Origin: Nereida sp965655635
GTDB lineage: Bacteria > Pseudomonadota > Alphaproteobacteria > Rhodobacterales > Rhodobacteraceae
NCBI RefSeq assembly: GCF_965655635.1
Contig: NZ_CBFHHE010000010.1
Location: forward strand, 1-64,000
Length of the DNA: 64,000 nucleotides
Direction: 5' to 3'
Made by a program: the position numbers and the translations under genes. Shown here piece by piece: positions 8,964 through 17,261 of this stretch (positions are counted from its first letter, which is position 1; each line of letters opens with the position of its first letter). The notes beneath the pieces are model-generated. The model had not been told where the DNA came from, searched no databases, and saw only the letters and a program-made list of their open reading frames with translations.

Positions 8964-10912
8964 GATGTAACCGCCTTTGAACGCTGACCACCCGCAACAC
9001 GCATCCGCCGATCCGTCAGCGACAACGTACCACCAAGCGCCATGATGATTGCGCCCGCCCAAATCCAGTTAGCGAACGGCTTAATATATGTGCGCACCGC
9101 CCAGCCACCGTCATTTTGCGGATCACCAATCACAACGTATAGGTCACGCAAGATACCATTTGAGATTGCCGCCTCAGTTGTGGGCATATTCGCCACCGGG
9201 TAGACACGTTTTTCAGGGAACAAATGGGCCACTACACGCCCACCGCGGTACAGCTTCATCTCGGCCATGGTTGATATGTAATTTGGCCCTTCGACCTCAT
9301 GCACGTCGATTAGCTCAACCTGATGTTGGCCAACTTCAAAGCGGTCACCAATCTGTGCGATACGGATATCCTCGATCTGCCAAGCAAGCATCGCTGCAAT
9401 CCCGAACGTGGTAATTCCCATGCCTGCGTGAGCCACGGCCTTGCCCCAATCGGCGCGAGGCAAGCCTTTGAGGCGCGCGATCTTATTGGCTTTGCCTGCC
9501 CTCTGCCAGATTTCAAACGCAGCCCCCAAGACAAGCCATGCGCCAAGGATCACACCAATTGGCCCCAAAGCAGAACCGCCAGTTTGGACGGCAAAGGCCA
9601 ACCCACCCAAGGCCACCGACACCACCAAAACAGGCATCAACGAAACAGTAATACGTTTAAGCTTGGCCCGCTTCCACGACATCAGCGCACCGACTGGCAA
9701 GATCACGGACAAAGCGACCATGAAGGGCGTAAACGCTGCATCGAAAAACGGAGGACCAACGCTGAGTTTGCGGTCAAAGAACAACTCAGCCACGAGGGGC
9801 CAGATGGTACCGATGAAGACGACGAAACATGCAACCGCCAACAAAATGTTATTGGCGACCAACGCGCTTTCACGGCTTACGACAGAAAAGACGCCCTTGG
9901 CCGCCATCCGTTCCGCGCGCAGGGCATAGAGCGCCAGCGCGCCACCCATGAAGATACCGGTAATCAGCAATAGGTAAACGCCGCGTTCAGGGTCTGTGGC
10001 AAACGCATGGACAGAAGTCAGAACGCCCGAGCGCACGATAAACGCGCCAATCAAGCTGAACCCGAAGGCAAGAATAGCGAGCAGAATGGTCCAGCTTTTA
10101 AGCGCCTCGCGTTTTTCAACGACAATGGCGGAATGCAGCAGTGCAGCCGCGATGAGCCACGGCATAAAGCTTGCGTTTTCGACTGGATCCCAGAACCAAA
10201 AACCTCCCCAGCCAAGCTCATAATAGGCCCACCATGAGCCTAACGCGATGCCAACTGTCAGAAAAACCCAAGCTGTCAAAGTCCACGGGCGGACCCACCG
10301 TCCCCACGCCGCATCGACTTTGCCCTCAATCAGTGCGGCAACTGCAAAGCTAAACGCCATGCTAAGCCCAACGTATCCGACATATAAAAACGGCGGGTGA
10401 AACGCGAGACCCGGGTCCTGCAAAAGCGGGTTCAAGTCTTGCCCGTTAAGCGGCGGAAACGCCAAACGCTCAAAGGGGTTAGACGTGAAAATAAGGAAGA
10501 TAAAGAACGCGACTGCGATGGCTGATTGCACCGATAGGACACGGGCTTTCAACCGTGGCGGCAACCCTTGGCCAAACCAGCCCGCCATCGCACCAAAGAG
10601 TGTCAGGATCAAAATCCACAACAGCATAGAACCTTCGTGGTTCCCCCACACACCCGACACTTTATAGATCATCGGCTTGGCTGTGTGACTGTTTAGTGTG
10701 ACCACTCTGAGACTAAAATCCGAGATCACGAATGCGTAAGTCAGTGCTGCAAAACTGGCCAGAGTCAGCCCAAATTGGACAGTAGCCGCGGGGGTACCCG
10801 TTGCCATCCAGCCAGCCCAATTCTTTTGTGCACCAATCATGGGCACGATCATCTGAAAAACGGCGACCATCAGGGCCAAAATTAGGGCGAAATGTCCAAG
10901 TTCTGTAATCAT
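8960..10912 (-). CDS. ccmF: Haem lyase CcmF (cytochrome c maturation)
   Basis: Large polytopic membrane protein that joins haem from holo-CcmE to apocytochrome c. The ATG at 10912 gives MITELGHFALIL, the usual N-terminus; upstream in-frame codons are not supported. About 650 residues, with the tryptophan-rich WWD domain (GSWWAYYELGWGGFWFWDP) and conserved histidines in membrane-flanking segments (GNHEGSMLLW, HPPFLYVGY). It is followed by ccmH with a 4-bp overlap. On its upstream side it is separated from ccmE by a phage-type endolysin/holin pair, an unusual insertion in a maturation operon. Confidence 0.96.
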   Translation of the reverse strand: MITELGHFALILALMVAVFQMIVPMIGAQKNWAGWMATGTPAATVQFGLTLASFAALTYAFVISDFSLRVVTLNSHTAKPMIYKVSGVWGNHEGSMLLWILILTLFGAMAGWFGQGLPPRLKARVLSVQSAIAVAFFIFLIFTSNPFERLAFPPLNGQDLNPLLQDPGLAFHPPFLYVGYVGLSMAFSFAVAALIEGKVDAAWGRWVRPWTLTAWVFLTVGIALGSWWAYYELGWGGFWFWDPVENASFMPWLIAAALLHSAIVVEKREALKSWTILLAILAFGFSLIGAFIVRSGVLTSVHAFATDPERGVYLLLITGIFMGGALALYALRAERMAAKGVFSVVSRESALVANNILLAVACFVVFIGTIWPLVAELFFDRKLSVGPPFFDAAFTPFMVALSVILPVGALMSWKRAKLKRITVSLMPVLVVSVALGGLAFAVQTGGSALGPIGVILGAWLVLGAAFEIWQRAGKANKIARLKGLPRADWGKAVAHAGMGITTFGIAAMLAWQIEDIRIAQIGDRFEVGQHQVELIDVHEVEGPNYISTMAEMKLYRGGRVVAHLFPEKRVYPVANMPTTEAAISNGILRDLYVVIGDPQNDGGWAVRTYIKPFANWIWAGAIIMALGGTLSLTDRRMRVAGGQRSKAVTS

Positions 10913-10996
10913 ACACTTGGTATAGTCTGCCGCAGCCCTCTCGCCAATGGCCTGCGACAACACGGCCACGTCAGACGGCTGATTTACCTAAAGAAT

Positions 10997-11617
10997 TCAA
11001 AGATCATTGGGTTTGACGCGTTGTCTGGCCCAATCGCGCAGGGCCGCGTTATGCTCAAAGCTGACAGGGCCAAATCGTATGGGCGACCCTGCCGTAATCC
11101 CGCTAACCGCGATAGAAACAGGCGCATCTTCATTGGCCGCAGCATTCTGCCGTGCGACTTCATTCAACGCGGTGAAGTTCTCAATAACACGCGGGACCTG
11201 CGCAGTTGTAACTTGGATAGAGCGTTGAAACTCCTGACTTTTCACCTGATGGCGGGCGCCAAAATAAAAACTGACGATGGCACCTAACAGCCACCAAAGC
11301 GGTTCAGGCACCAAGGCGATGCCCTGCATTCTGCTGGCAAACCACACAGGATCAACCATCGCCGCCACAAACAGCCCCAGCGTACCAAGCGCCAATGCGG
11401 GGCGTGGCAAGCGGTTTAGCCCATCCATCACACGGTCGAACCTGCCTTTACTCGTCACGTTGAACTCGGCGGCATATTGATCAAGGGCGTCGGCTTGGCG
11501 TTGCGCTGCGCGTATTGCGCCCGCTTCGCGGTTTTCCCAAAACACCTCGGCGGTCTCACGGACAATATTTCTGCCGCCCCCGAATATCGCCTCGAATACC
11601 CGTTCAATCAGCCCCAT
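10997..11617 (-). CDS. Holin-family (3-TM type) membrane protein, GTA-lysis type
   Basis: A 206-residue protein with a charged N-terminal half and two or three hydrophobic segments (PALALGTLGLFVAAM, PLWWLLGAIVSFYFGARH), the pattern of the holin family found with gene transfer agent or prophage lysis modules in alphaproteobacteria. It starts 10 bp inside the end of the GH108 endolysin gene, so the two are almost certainly co-translated. Holins make holes in the inner membrane that let the endolysin reach the peptidoglycan. In Rhodobacter capsulatus an unlinked endolysin/holin pair is needed to release GTA particles; I infer the same role here. The family assignment is by pattern only. Confidence 0.75.
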   Translation of the reverse strand: MGLIERVFEAIFGGGRNIVRETAEVFWENREAGAIRAAQRQADALDQYAAEFNVTSKGRFDRVMDGLNRLPRPALALGTLGLFVAAMVDPVWFASRMQGIALVPEPLWWLLGAIVSFYFGARHQVKSQEFQRSIQVTTAQVPRVIENFTALNEVARQNAAANEDAPVSIAVSGITAGSPIRFGPVSFEHNAALRDWARQRVKPNDL

Positions 11618-12219
11618 GACGCCACCCGCGCACGATGTTCCGCGTCCGTTAAGTGATACTTTGAGACGATGAACTCCTCTGCACGCACGATCCAGCCGCC
11701 TTTGCCACCATCCTGACGACGAGCATATTTGCGCGAGTGCTTTCGCCGATCCCCCAACGCGTAATAGTAGTTGCGCCGCTCAATACCATACGCGTCACCA
11801 ATATGATCCGGCGCGCTTTGGGTCGCTTGACGCACGGCCGAAATCGTCTGCGGACCAATCTGACCGTCGACGCCAATGCGAAACCCAAGGCGGCGGACAA
11901 GGCGTTGCAAAATCTTAACGGAGTTCGCCCCCGCATTGACGTTCATGTCGAAAACAGGAGCCTGCAAGCCCTGAGGTAGTTGTGCAATTTTCGAGCGATG
12001 AAAGTAGTGATCAATGAAAATCTGTGTCGCGCGGTCGCGGCTGAGTTTGCGCACATCAGAAACATCCACATCACCGTCACCGTCTAAATCCAGCCCCAGG
12101 CGCCGCATGGTGTGGATCGTCACCCCGTATTTGGTAGCACCTCCGGGATCATCGGGATCGTTCACAAAACCGCCCTCGCGGGCCACAATATCGGACGCTA
12201 TCTCGTGTATTGATTGCAT
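11608..12219 (-). CDS. GH108 N-acetylmuramidase (endolysin, GTA-lysis type)
   Basis: A 203-residue muramidase. The diagnostic N-terminal motif EGGFVNDPDDPGG (residues 15-27) includes the catalytic glutamate at residue 15 and is followed by ATKYGVT. Between the catalytic core elements is an aspartate-rich loop (DLDGDGDVDVSD, residues 44-55) that looks like an EF-hand or dockerin calcium loop. The C-terminal part (GVDGQIGPQTISAV) is the peptidoglycan-binding-like helix bundle typical of the family. There is no signal peptide, which fits holin-dependent export. The gene overlaps the downstream holin by 10 bp and lies between ccmE and ccmF, with no other phage gene in reach. Confidence 0.88.
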   Translation of the reverse strand: MQSIHEIASDIVAREGGFVNDPDDPGGATKYGVTIHTMRRLGLDLDGDGDVDVSDVRKLSRDRATQIFIDHYFHRSKIAQLPQGLQAPVFDMNVNAGANSVKILQRLVRRLGFRIGVDGQIGPQTISAVRQATQSAPDHIGDAYGIERRNYYYALGDRRKHSRKYARRQDGGKGGWIVRAEEFIVSKYHLTDAEHRARVASWG

Positions 12220-12362
12220 TAACTTGCCTCACATTAACCATCGTTCACGTTTCGTAATTGATGATCAAAATGAGGGACGGCAGTTAACAAGACAGAAAGG
12301 CGGCGGTCGCAACGTTCTGTTAAGGCTTCAACTTTATGCCACAAGCCGTTGAATTAATGTGA

Positions 12363-12806
12363 CTATGTTTCCGGCTCAACGTAGACGCCCTGCTCTTTTA
12401 GCGCGTCAATCACTTCGGCTGGCATATAAGTCTCGTCGTGGCGGGCCAAAATTTCAGTCGCTACAAATTGACCGTTCACATAACTTCCTGTGCCTACCAT
12501 GCCCTCGCCTTCACCAAAAAGATCGGGCAGAATACCGGTATAGACGACGGGCACAGTTGCCCCACCATCTGTGACGCTGAACGAGATTGCAGCGCCCTCG
12601 CCACGCTTCAACGACCCCTCTGACACCAGCCCACCAATGCGAAACACTTCGTTTGCGGGCGGTGGTGCGGCGATCACCTCGGATGGTGCGCGAAAGAATT
12701 GAAACGCATCTTGGCTCGCGTACCAGATCAAGCCAAACGACACTGCAAGCGCACCAGCAGCGAGTGCAATAATTTGGATACGGCGTTGCTTTTTCAGGCT
12801 TTTCAT
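12363..12806 (-). CDS. ccmE: Cytochrome c maturation protein CcmE (haem chaperone)
   Basis: Binds haem covalently in the periplasm and hands it to CcmF. The 147-residue protein has an N-terminal membrane anchor (about residues 10-29), the OB-fold core with FRIGGLVSEGS, and the haem-binding HxxxY motif as His123-Tyr127 (ARHDETYMP). It lies 18 bp after argC on the same strand, suggesting a shared transcript. The endolysin/holin pair separates it from ccmF. Confidence 0.95.
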   Translation of the reverse strand: MKSLKKQRRIQIIALAAGALAVSFGLIWYASQDAFQFFRAPSEVIAAPPPANEVFRIGGLVSEGSLKRGEGAAISFSVTDGGATVPVVYTGILPDLFGEGEGMVGTGSYVNGQFVATEILARHDETYMPAEVIDALKEQGVYVEPET

Positions 12807-12824
12807 TGCGTCACCTAAGAAAAA

Positions 12825-13853
12825 TTACGGAAAGACAGGAGCCATCGTAAGACCCGCTGTCTCTGGCAAACCTAACATCAGGTTGGCGTTCTGCAATGCT
12901 TGGCCACTGCTACCTTTTGTCAGGTTATCCAGAGCGGCAATCACAATCGCGCGCCCTTCTTTACGGTCTGCAACCACCCCAAGGTGGCAAAAGTTAGACC
13001 CGCGCACATGACGGACAGATGGGTGTGCGCCGAGGGGTAAAACTTCAATAAATGGCTCGTCTGAATATTGTGAAACAAATGTCTCATGGATCGCAGCTGC
13101 ATCACCGCTGACGTAACAAGTCGCCAGAATACCGCGGTTGAACGGCGCGAGGTGCGGAGTGAACTGCACTTCAACCTTACGACCTGCAACTGCTGAAAAC
13201 TCTTGATCGAACTCAGCCAAGTGGCGGTGCACACCACCCACACCATACGCATGAACGCCTTCAGACAGCTCTGCGTGCAGCAAATTTTCCTTCAACGCAC
13301 GGCCTGCGCCGGACACGCCCACTTTCATATCGATGACGATATCGTCCAAGCTGATTACGCCCGCTGCAATTAACGGACGCAGTGCAAATTGACCCGTTGC
13401 CGCATTGCAGCCCGTGCCCGCAACCAAACGGGCTTTGGCAATATCATCGCGGTAAAATTCAGTCAGACCGTAAACCGCGATCTTTTGAAGATCGGGCGCG
13501 TCGTGGGGCAGGCCGTACCATTTTGTATACTCAGCCTCATCACGCAGACGGAAATCTGCCGATAAATCAACGACTTTCACAGCGTCCGGCAGCGCACGGA
13601 TCACCGCCTGTGACGTCGCATGGGGCAGCGCGCAAAAGACCAGATCAACGTTTTCAAACGACAGCTCATCAATCTTAACAAGCTGCGGCAGATCTATGTG
13701 GCGCAAATGAGGAAAGACATCGCCCATTTGCTGACCGGCTTTACGTTCAGCCGACAGGCCAACGATATTGATGTCAGGGTGACCTGCAATCAAGCGCACC
13801 AATTCCGCACCAGTATACCCAGATGCCCCGAGGATCACGACGTTCTTGCCCAT
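12825..13853 (-). CDS. argC: N-acetyl-gamma-glutamyl-phosphate reductase
   Basis: NADPH-dependent reduction of N-acetylglutamyl phosphate in arginine synthesis. The 342-residue length and the N-terminal Rossmann motif GASGYTGAELVR mark the long (type 1) enzyme. The catalytic cysteine is in AGTGCNAATGQ, and the C-terminal dimer/active-site region contains HPSVRHVRGSN. It is the first gene of a minus-strand series leading to ccmE. A perfect 10-bp hairpin lies 18-44 bp upstream of its start. Confidence 0.95.
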   Translation of the reverse strand: MGKNVVILGASGYTGAELVRLIAGHPDINIVGLSAERKAGQQMGDVFPHLRHIDLPQLVKIDELSFENVDLVFCALPHATSQAVIRALPDAVKVVDLSADFRLRDEAEYTKWYGLPHDAPDLQKIAVYGLTEFYRDDIAKARLVAGTGCNAATGQFALRPLIAAGVISLDDIVIDMKVGVSGAGRALKENLLHAELSEGVHAYGVGGVHRHLAEFDQEFSAVAGRKVEVQFTPHLAPFNRGILATCYVSGDAAAIHETFVSQYSDEPFIEVLPLGAHPSVRHVRGSNFCHLGVVADRKEGRAIVIAALDNLTKGSSGQALQNANLMLGLPETAGLTMAPVFP

Positions 13854-13870
13854 GATGCGCCTTTCTAAAT

Positions 13871-13897
13871 TACTTTGCGCCCTTTAAGCGCAAAGTA
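13871..13897. repeat. Perfect 10-bp inverted repeat between murI and argC
   Basis: TACTTTGCGC and its exact complement are separated by a 7-base loop. It could be a weak terminator for murI or a structure in the argC leader. There is no good T run on either side, so I cannot assign it. Confidence 0.5.
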
Positions 13898-13930
13898 GCC
13901 AGCGTTTCAATCACACCTGCCCAATCAACG

Positions 13931-14743
13931 CTATAGCGCCTCAAAGGTGATGCCGCGCTTCATAAATTGGGTTGCACGGTTTGATACGGTTGCGGGGTCA
14001 CCCGTGGTCAAAAAGCTGCGCGCTTTTGCATCGCCAATCATATCAGGACGGCGTTCAAGATAATCAGTAAGGCTGTCAGCAACCACGCGCGGTTGGCTGA
14101 ACACTTTGACATTGCCGCCCAAAGCCTTGGCAAAGATATTTTCTAACAAGGGATAATGCGTACACCCCAGAATAGCTGCATCGGGGTTTGGCATTTTGCG
14201 TTGAAGTGCGTCCACGTGACTGCGCACCAAGGCTTCGGCCAAGATCAAATCACCGTCTTCAATCGCATCCACCACGCCGCCACAGGCCTGCGCCTCAACA
14301 TCAACGCCGATCGCACGAAATGCCAACTCGCGCTGGAAGGCGCGGCTTCTAACTGTTGCGGGGGTGGCGAAAAGCGCCACGTGTTTCACATTCACTTCGC
14401 GCGGCGGCGAGTTATCGCCCCAGCCCCGCTCGGTCATCGCCTCAATCAAAGGGACGAATACACCAAGAACACGTTTGCCCTGTGGCACGCCCTCTTCCTG
14501 CATACGCCGCAGCGCCGCCGCTGACGCAGTGTTGCACGCAAGAATTACAAGATTACAGCCCCGCGACCACAACTCATAAACGGCCTCGCGTGTTAACCGG
14601 TAGACATCATCTGCATCGCGCACCCCGTAAGGCGCGTGCTTGTTGTCACCAAGATAGATAAACGGCACATCGGGCAAGCGCTCTTCCAAGGCTTGCAGAA
14701 CGGTTAATCCGCCCAATCCACTATCAAATACACCTACTGCCAT
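13931..14743 (-). CDS. murI: Glutamate racemase
   Basis: Makes D-glutamate for peptidoglycan. The start chosen is the ATG at 14743 (MAVGVFDSGLGG); the GTG two codons upstream is less likely. The 270-residue protein carries the substrate-binding FDSGLGGLTV motif, the first catalytic cysteine in ACNTASA and the second in GCTHYPLL, which act as the acid/base pair. Its neighbours (acyltransferase upstream, argC downstream) do not form an obvious pathway with it. Confidence 0.95.
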   Translation of the reverse strand: MAVGVFDSGLGGLTVLQALEERLPDVPFIYLGDNKHAPYGVRDADDVYRLTREAVYELWSRGCNLVILACNTASAAALRRMQEEGVPQGKRVLGVFVPLIEAMTERGWGDNSPPREVNVKHVALFATPATVRSRAFQRELAFRAIGVDVEAQACGGVVDAIEDGDLILAEALVRSHVDALQRKMPNPDAAILGCTHYPLLENIFAKALGGNVKVFSQPRVVADSLTDYLERRPDMIGDAKARSFLTTGDPATVSNRATQFMKRGITFEAL

Positions 14744-14794
14744 GCGCACCCTCCACGCGGCCTAATCCATTCAAACAACTTGCATCGGATGGGG

Positions 14795-15730
14795 TTAGTA
14801 TACACGCCGTTCAATTAATTGCTCTGCTGTTTTGTAATTATTTTCAAACTCATACCCCAAAGTCTCACCAACCGACGGATCCCCAAGGGCGTATGTCTGC
14901 GCCCGAAGATATCCCATCATCGCGCGGGGGTCTTTGGCGCGGGCATCCAGTTCGCTCTGCGGCAATGGCGCACCAATGCGTACACCAACGGCACTATCAA
15001 CGCGCCGGCGGAACTCATTGATCAAAAGTGCCATTCTGAGATTTGGATGAAGATGACTGGCGACCTGAAAGAGCCGGCTGTTTGCCCCTTCAAAGTAAAT
15101 CGGCAGGACTGTGGCACCGGATTTTGCCACCATTTTGGCCGTAAAGCTGCGCCATACTGGATCAAGCGGGCGACCAAAGGGCCGTGCTGACGTGCTCACA
15201 GTGCCGCCCGGGAAAACGCCAACCGCACCGCCCTTTGCTAAATACTCAAGGCTGTACTTTCGCGTCTCAAGATTGATGCGCATAGCTTCTTTGGTTTGAT
15301 CAAAACTAATCGGCAGCACGATGCGCTGGATATCTTCGGCCTTGTGAAACACCGAGTTCGCCAAAATCCGGAAATCCCCACGCCGCACACGCGACAGGAT
15401 GTAGCCCATCATCATCCCGTCCAGAATACCGAACGGATGATTTGCGACCACAATCAGCGGCCCTGATTGTGGAATAGCGTCCAAGCTGCCTTCACGCACA
15501 TCAAGCTTTACCCCGTAGCGTCGCGCAAGAATTTCCCAGAAATCCCCCCCCGCTGCCACATCTGCTTCATACCCACGGGCGCGCTGGATCAAGCCCAGTC
15601 GGCCCGTAAAATTTTCAGTGGCACGCACAAGGAGCTTACCGCCGCGAGACACCGCAGAATGGGCATAAGTGATCTCACGAGCGACTTCATGATCGCGCGA
15701 CAACCGGCGTGGGAGGCGTGAAGATACCAT
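14795..15730 (-). CDS. Lysophospholipid acyltransferase (PlsC) family protein
   Basis: A 311-residue protein with the acyltransferase block I variant NHPFGILDG (about residues 97-105), a downstream block resembling FPGGTVSTS and a substrate-binding block with LPIYFEGANSRLF. These define the PlsC/LPLAT superfamily, which transfers acyl groups to lysophospholipids or related lipids at the inner membrane. The spacing in block I is longer than the canonical HX4D, as in the hemolysin-like subgroup linked to ornithine-lipid acylation in other proteobacteria. The substrate cannot be told from sequence. It is divergent from the LysR gene. Confidence 0.82.
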   Translation of the reverse strand: MVSSRLPRRLSRDHEVAREITYAHSAVSRGGKLLVRATENFTGRLGLIQRARGYEADVAAGGDFWEILARRYGVKLDVREGSLDAIPQSGPLIVVANHPFGILDGMMMGYILSRVRRGDFRILANSVFHKAEDIQRIVLPISFDQTKEAMRINLETRKYSLEYLAKGGAVGVFPGGTVSTSARPFGRPLDPVWRSFTAKMVAKSGATVLPIYFEGANSRLFQVASHLHPNLRMALLINEFRRRVDSAVGVRIGAPLPQSELDARAKDPRAMMGYLRAQTYALGDPSVGETLGYEFENNYKTAEQLIERRVY

Positions 15731-15964
15731 GGTCTGATCCGTTCAAAAGTACGCTTAACAACGCACGCATAGACTGGTTACTGCGCGCAGCATTTTACAT
15801 CAAGCCGCTCAACTCTTAATCATGTCGCAGCGTAATCCCCGATATTTGCGATTATTGAAACAACTAAACTAAGCTTGCGTTGCATATAAGCCGCTAAGTT
15901 CCTATTTTAACACCAAATACCGCTCTATGCTGAGTGGCAAAACACCTATGGCGCGGGGCCTGCG

Positions 15965-16870
15965 ATGGATTGGGATAAATTACGTATTTTTCATGCGGTC
16001 GCTGATGCGGGCAGCCTGACACACGCGGGAGACGCACTTCACTTGTCTCAATCGGCCGTAAGCCGCCAAGTTCGCGCGCTTGAGGAATCACTCAATACAA
16101 CGCTGTTTCACAGACACGCCCGTGGTCTCATTTTGACAGAACAAGGCGAGCTGCTTTTCGACGCGACACAGGCGATGAACAAGCGTCTTGATGCGGCATC
16201 GGCCCGTATTCGTGACAGCGAAGAAGAAGTGTTCGGCGACCTGCGCGTCACCACTACATTGGGATTCGGCAGTCTGTGGTTGGCCCCTCGCCTACCCGCA
16301 CTTTACGAGGATTTTCCCGACCTCAAGATTGATCTAATGCTGGAAGAGCGCGTGCTAGACCTTCCAATGCGTGAGGCGGATGTCGCGATTCGGATGAAAG
16401 AGCCATCGCAAGCGGACCTGATCCGCAAAAAACTGATGACCGTGCGCATGGTTTTGTTCGCCAGCAAAAGCTATGTTGAGCAACACGGCGCGCCGCAAGA
16501 CCTGAGATCTCTCGGGGATCACAGGTTAATTTGCCAGTCGCCTGATTCCATCCAAGTAGGCGCGGGACAACGGCTTGCGGCTGAATTAATGACCCAAGAC
16601 ATCACCAGCTTGCTGACTGTGAACAACTACTTTGGCGTGTTGCAGGGCGTTTTGAATAACCTTGGGATTGGTGTACTGCCTGATTACGTCCAAGTAGACA
16701 CGCCCGATTTGGTACGCGTTTTGCCAGACGTTCAATCAACGGAAGTCCCTGTTTATTTAGCTTTTCCGGAAGAATTACGCCATTCCAAACGCATCGCCGC
16801 ATTCCGCGATTTTGTTCAAAAACAGATCGCCCTTGATCGCCAAAAGGTCGCCGCACCGATCATGCGCTAA
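15965..16870 (+). CDS. LysR-family transcriptional regulator
   Basis: A 301-residue protein with the classic N-terminal winged helix-turn-helix (MDWDKLRIFHAVADAGSL, then SQSAVSRQVRALEE) and a C-terminal periplasmic-binding-protein-like effector domain from about residue 90. LysR regulators often control a divergent neighbour; here the divergent gene is the PlsC-family acyltransferase, 234 bp away. The downstream gene on the same strand is the RTX-Hint protein, separated by a strong terminator. Target and inducer are unknown. Confidence 0.9.
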   Translation: MDWDKLRIFHAVADAGSLTHAGDALHLSQSAVSRQVRALEESLNTTLFHRHARGLILTEQGELLFDATQAMNKRLDAASARIRDSEEEVFGDLRVTTTLGFGSLWLAPRLPALYEDFPDLKIDLMLEERVLDLPMREADVAIRMKEPSQADLIRKKLMTVRMVLFASKSYVEQHGAPQDLRSLGDHRLICQSPDSIQVGAGQRLAAELMTQDITSLLTVNNYFGVLQGVLNNLGIGVLPDYVQVDTPDLVRVLPDVQSTEVPVYLAFPEELRHSKRIAAFRDFVQKQIALDRQKVAAPIMR

Positions 16871-16991
16871 AAGCGGTACTTTTCAGACGCCTCAATGATC
16901 CGTCAGCCATGCAAAAAACGCATAGCAGCATTGCGCCGATTTTAACCACTTAACTCTTGCGGCAATGGGAAACAGCCCCTAATTGGGCGAC

Positions 16992-17068
16992 ATAGTTAGG
17001 CTTTTGCTTAACTACCTCCCTGTTGGACTTCGCCGGGCCTCCGCAATTTGCGAGCCCGGCTTTTTTTT
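16992..17068 (+). ncRNA. Possible small RNA with CCTCCC motif and strong terminator
   Basis: The 391-bp gap between the LysR gene and the RTX-Hint gene holds a compact structured segment. It has a hairpin AGTTAGGC-TTT-TGCTTAACT-like stem (about 16994-17012), then an unpaired CTACCTCCCTGTTGGAC stretch, then a terminator with perfect 7-bp GCCGGGC/GCCCGGC arms (17032-17038 and 17054-17060) and eight T residues to 17068. Alphaproteobacterial sRNAs of the CcsR/alpha-r14 ('cuckoo') type expose anti-Shine-Dalgarno CCTCCTCCC motifs; the CCTCCC here is similar but not identical. It could equally be a plain terminator serving lysR. The rest of the gap (17069-17261) holds AT-rich sequence, probably the RTX-Hint promoter, with no ORF. 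Confidence 0.45.
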
Positions 17069-17261
17069 GCCCCTCGCCCATGTGAGTAGCAGATCTGGGC
17101 AAATGCCAACGGTGCCTAAACACCGACACAAAGGCATATGGTTACCTTAGTGTTAAATTGGAACTAATTATTACTTCAATTTTAATTGGTAACCCCCCGT
17201 TTACCCGCACACTTTAGTCACGCTAGCTGACCTACCAAATGAATGAGTTAATTGCGCGCCT

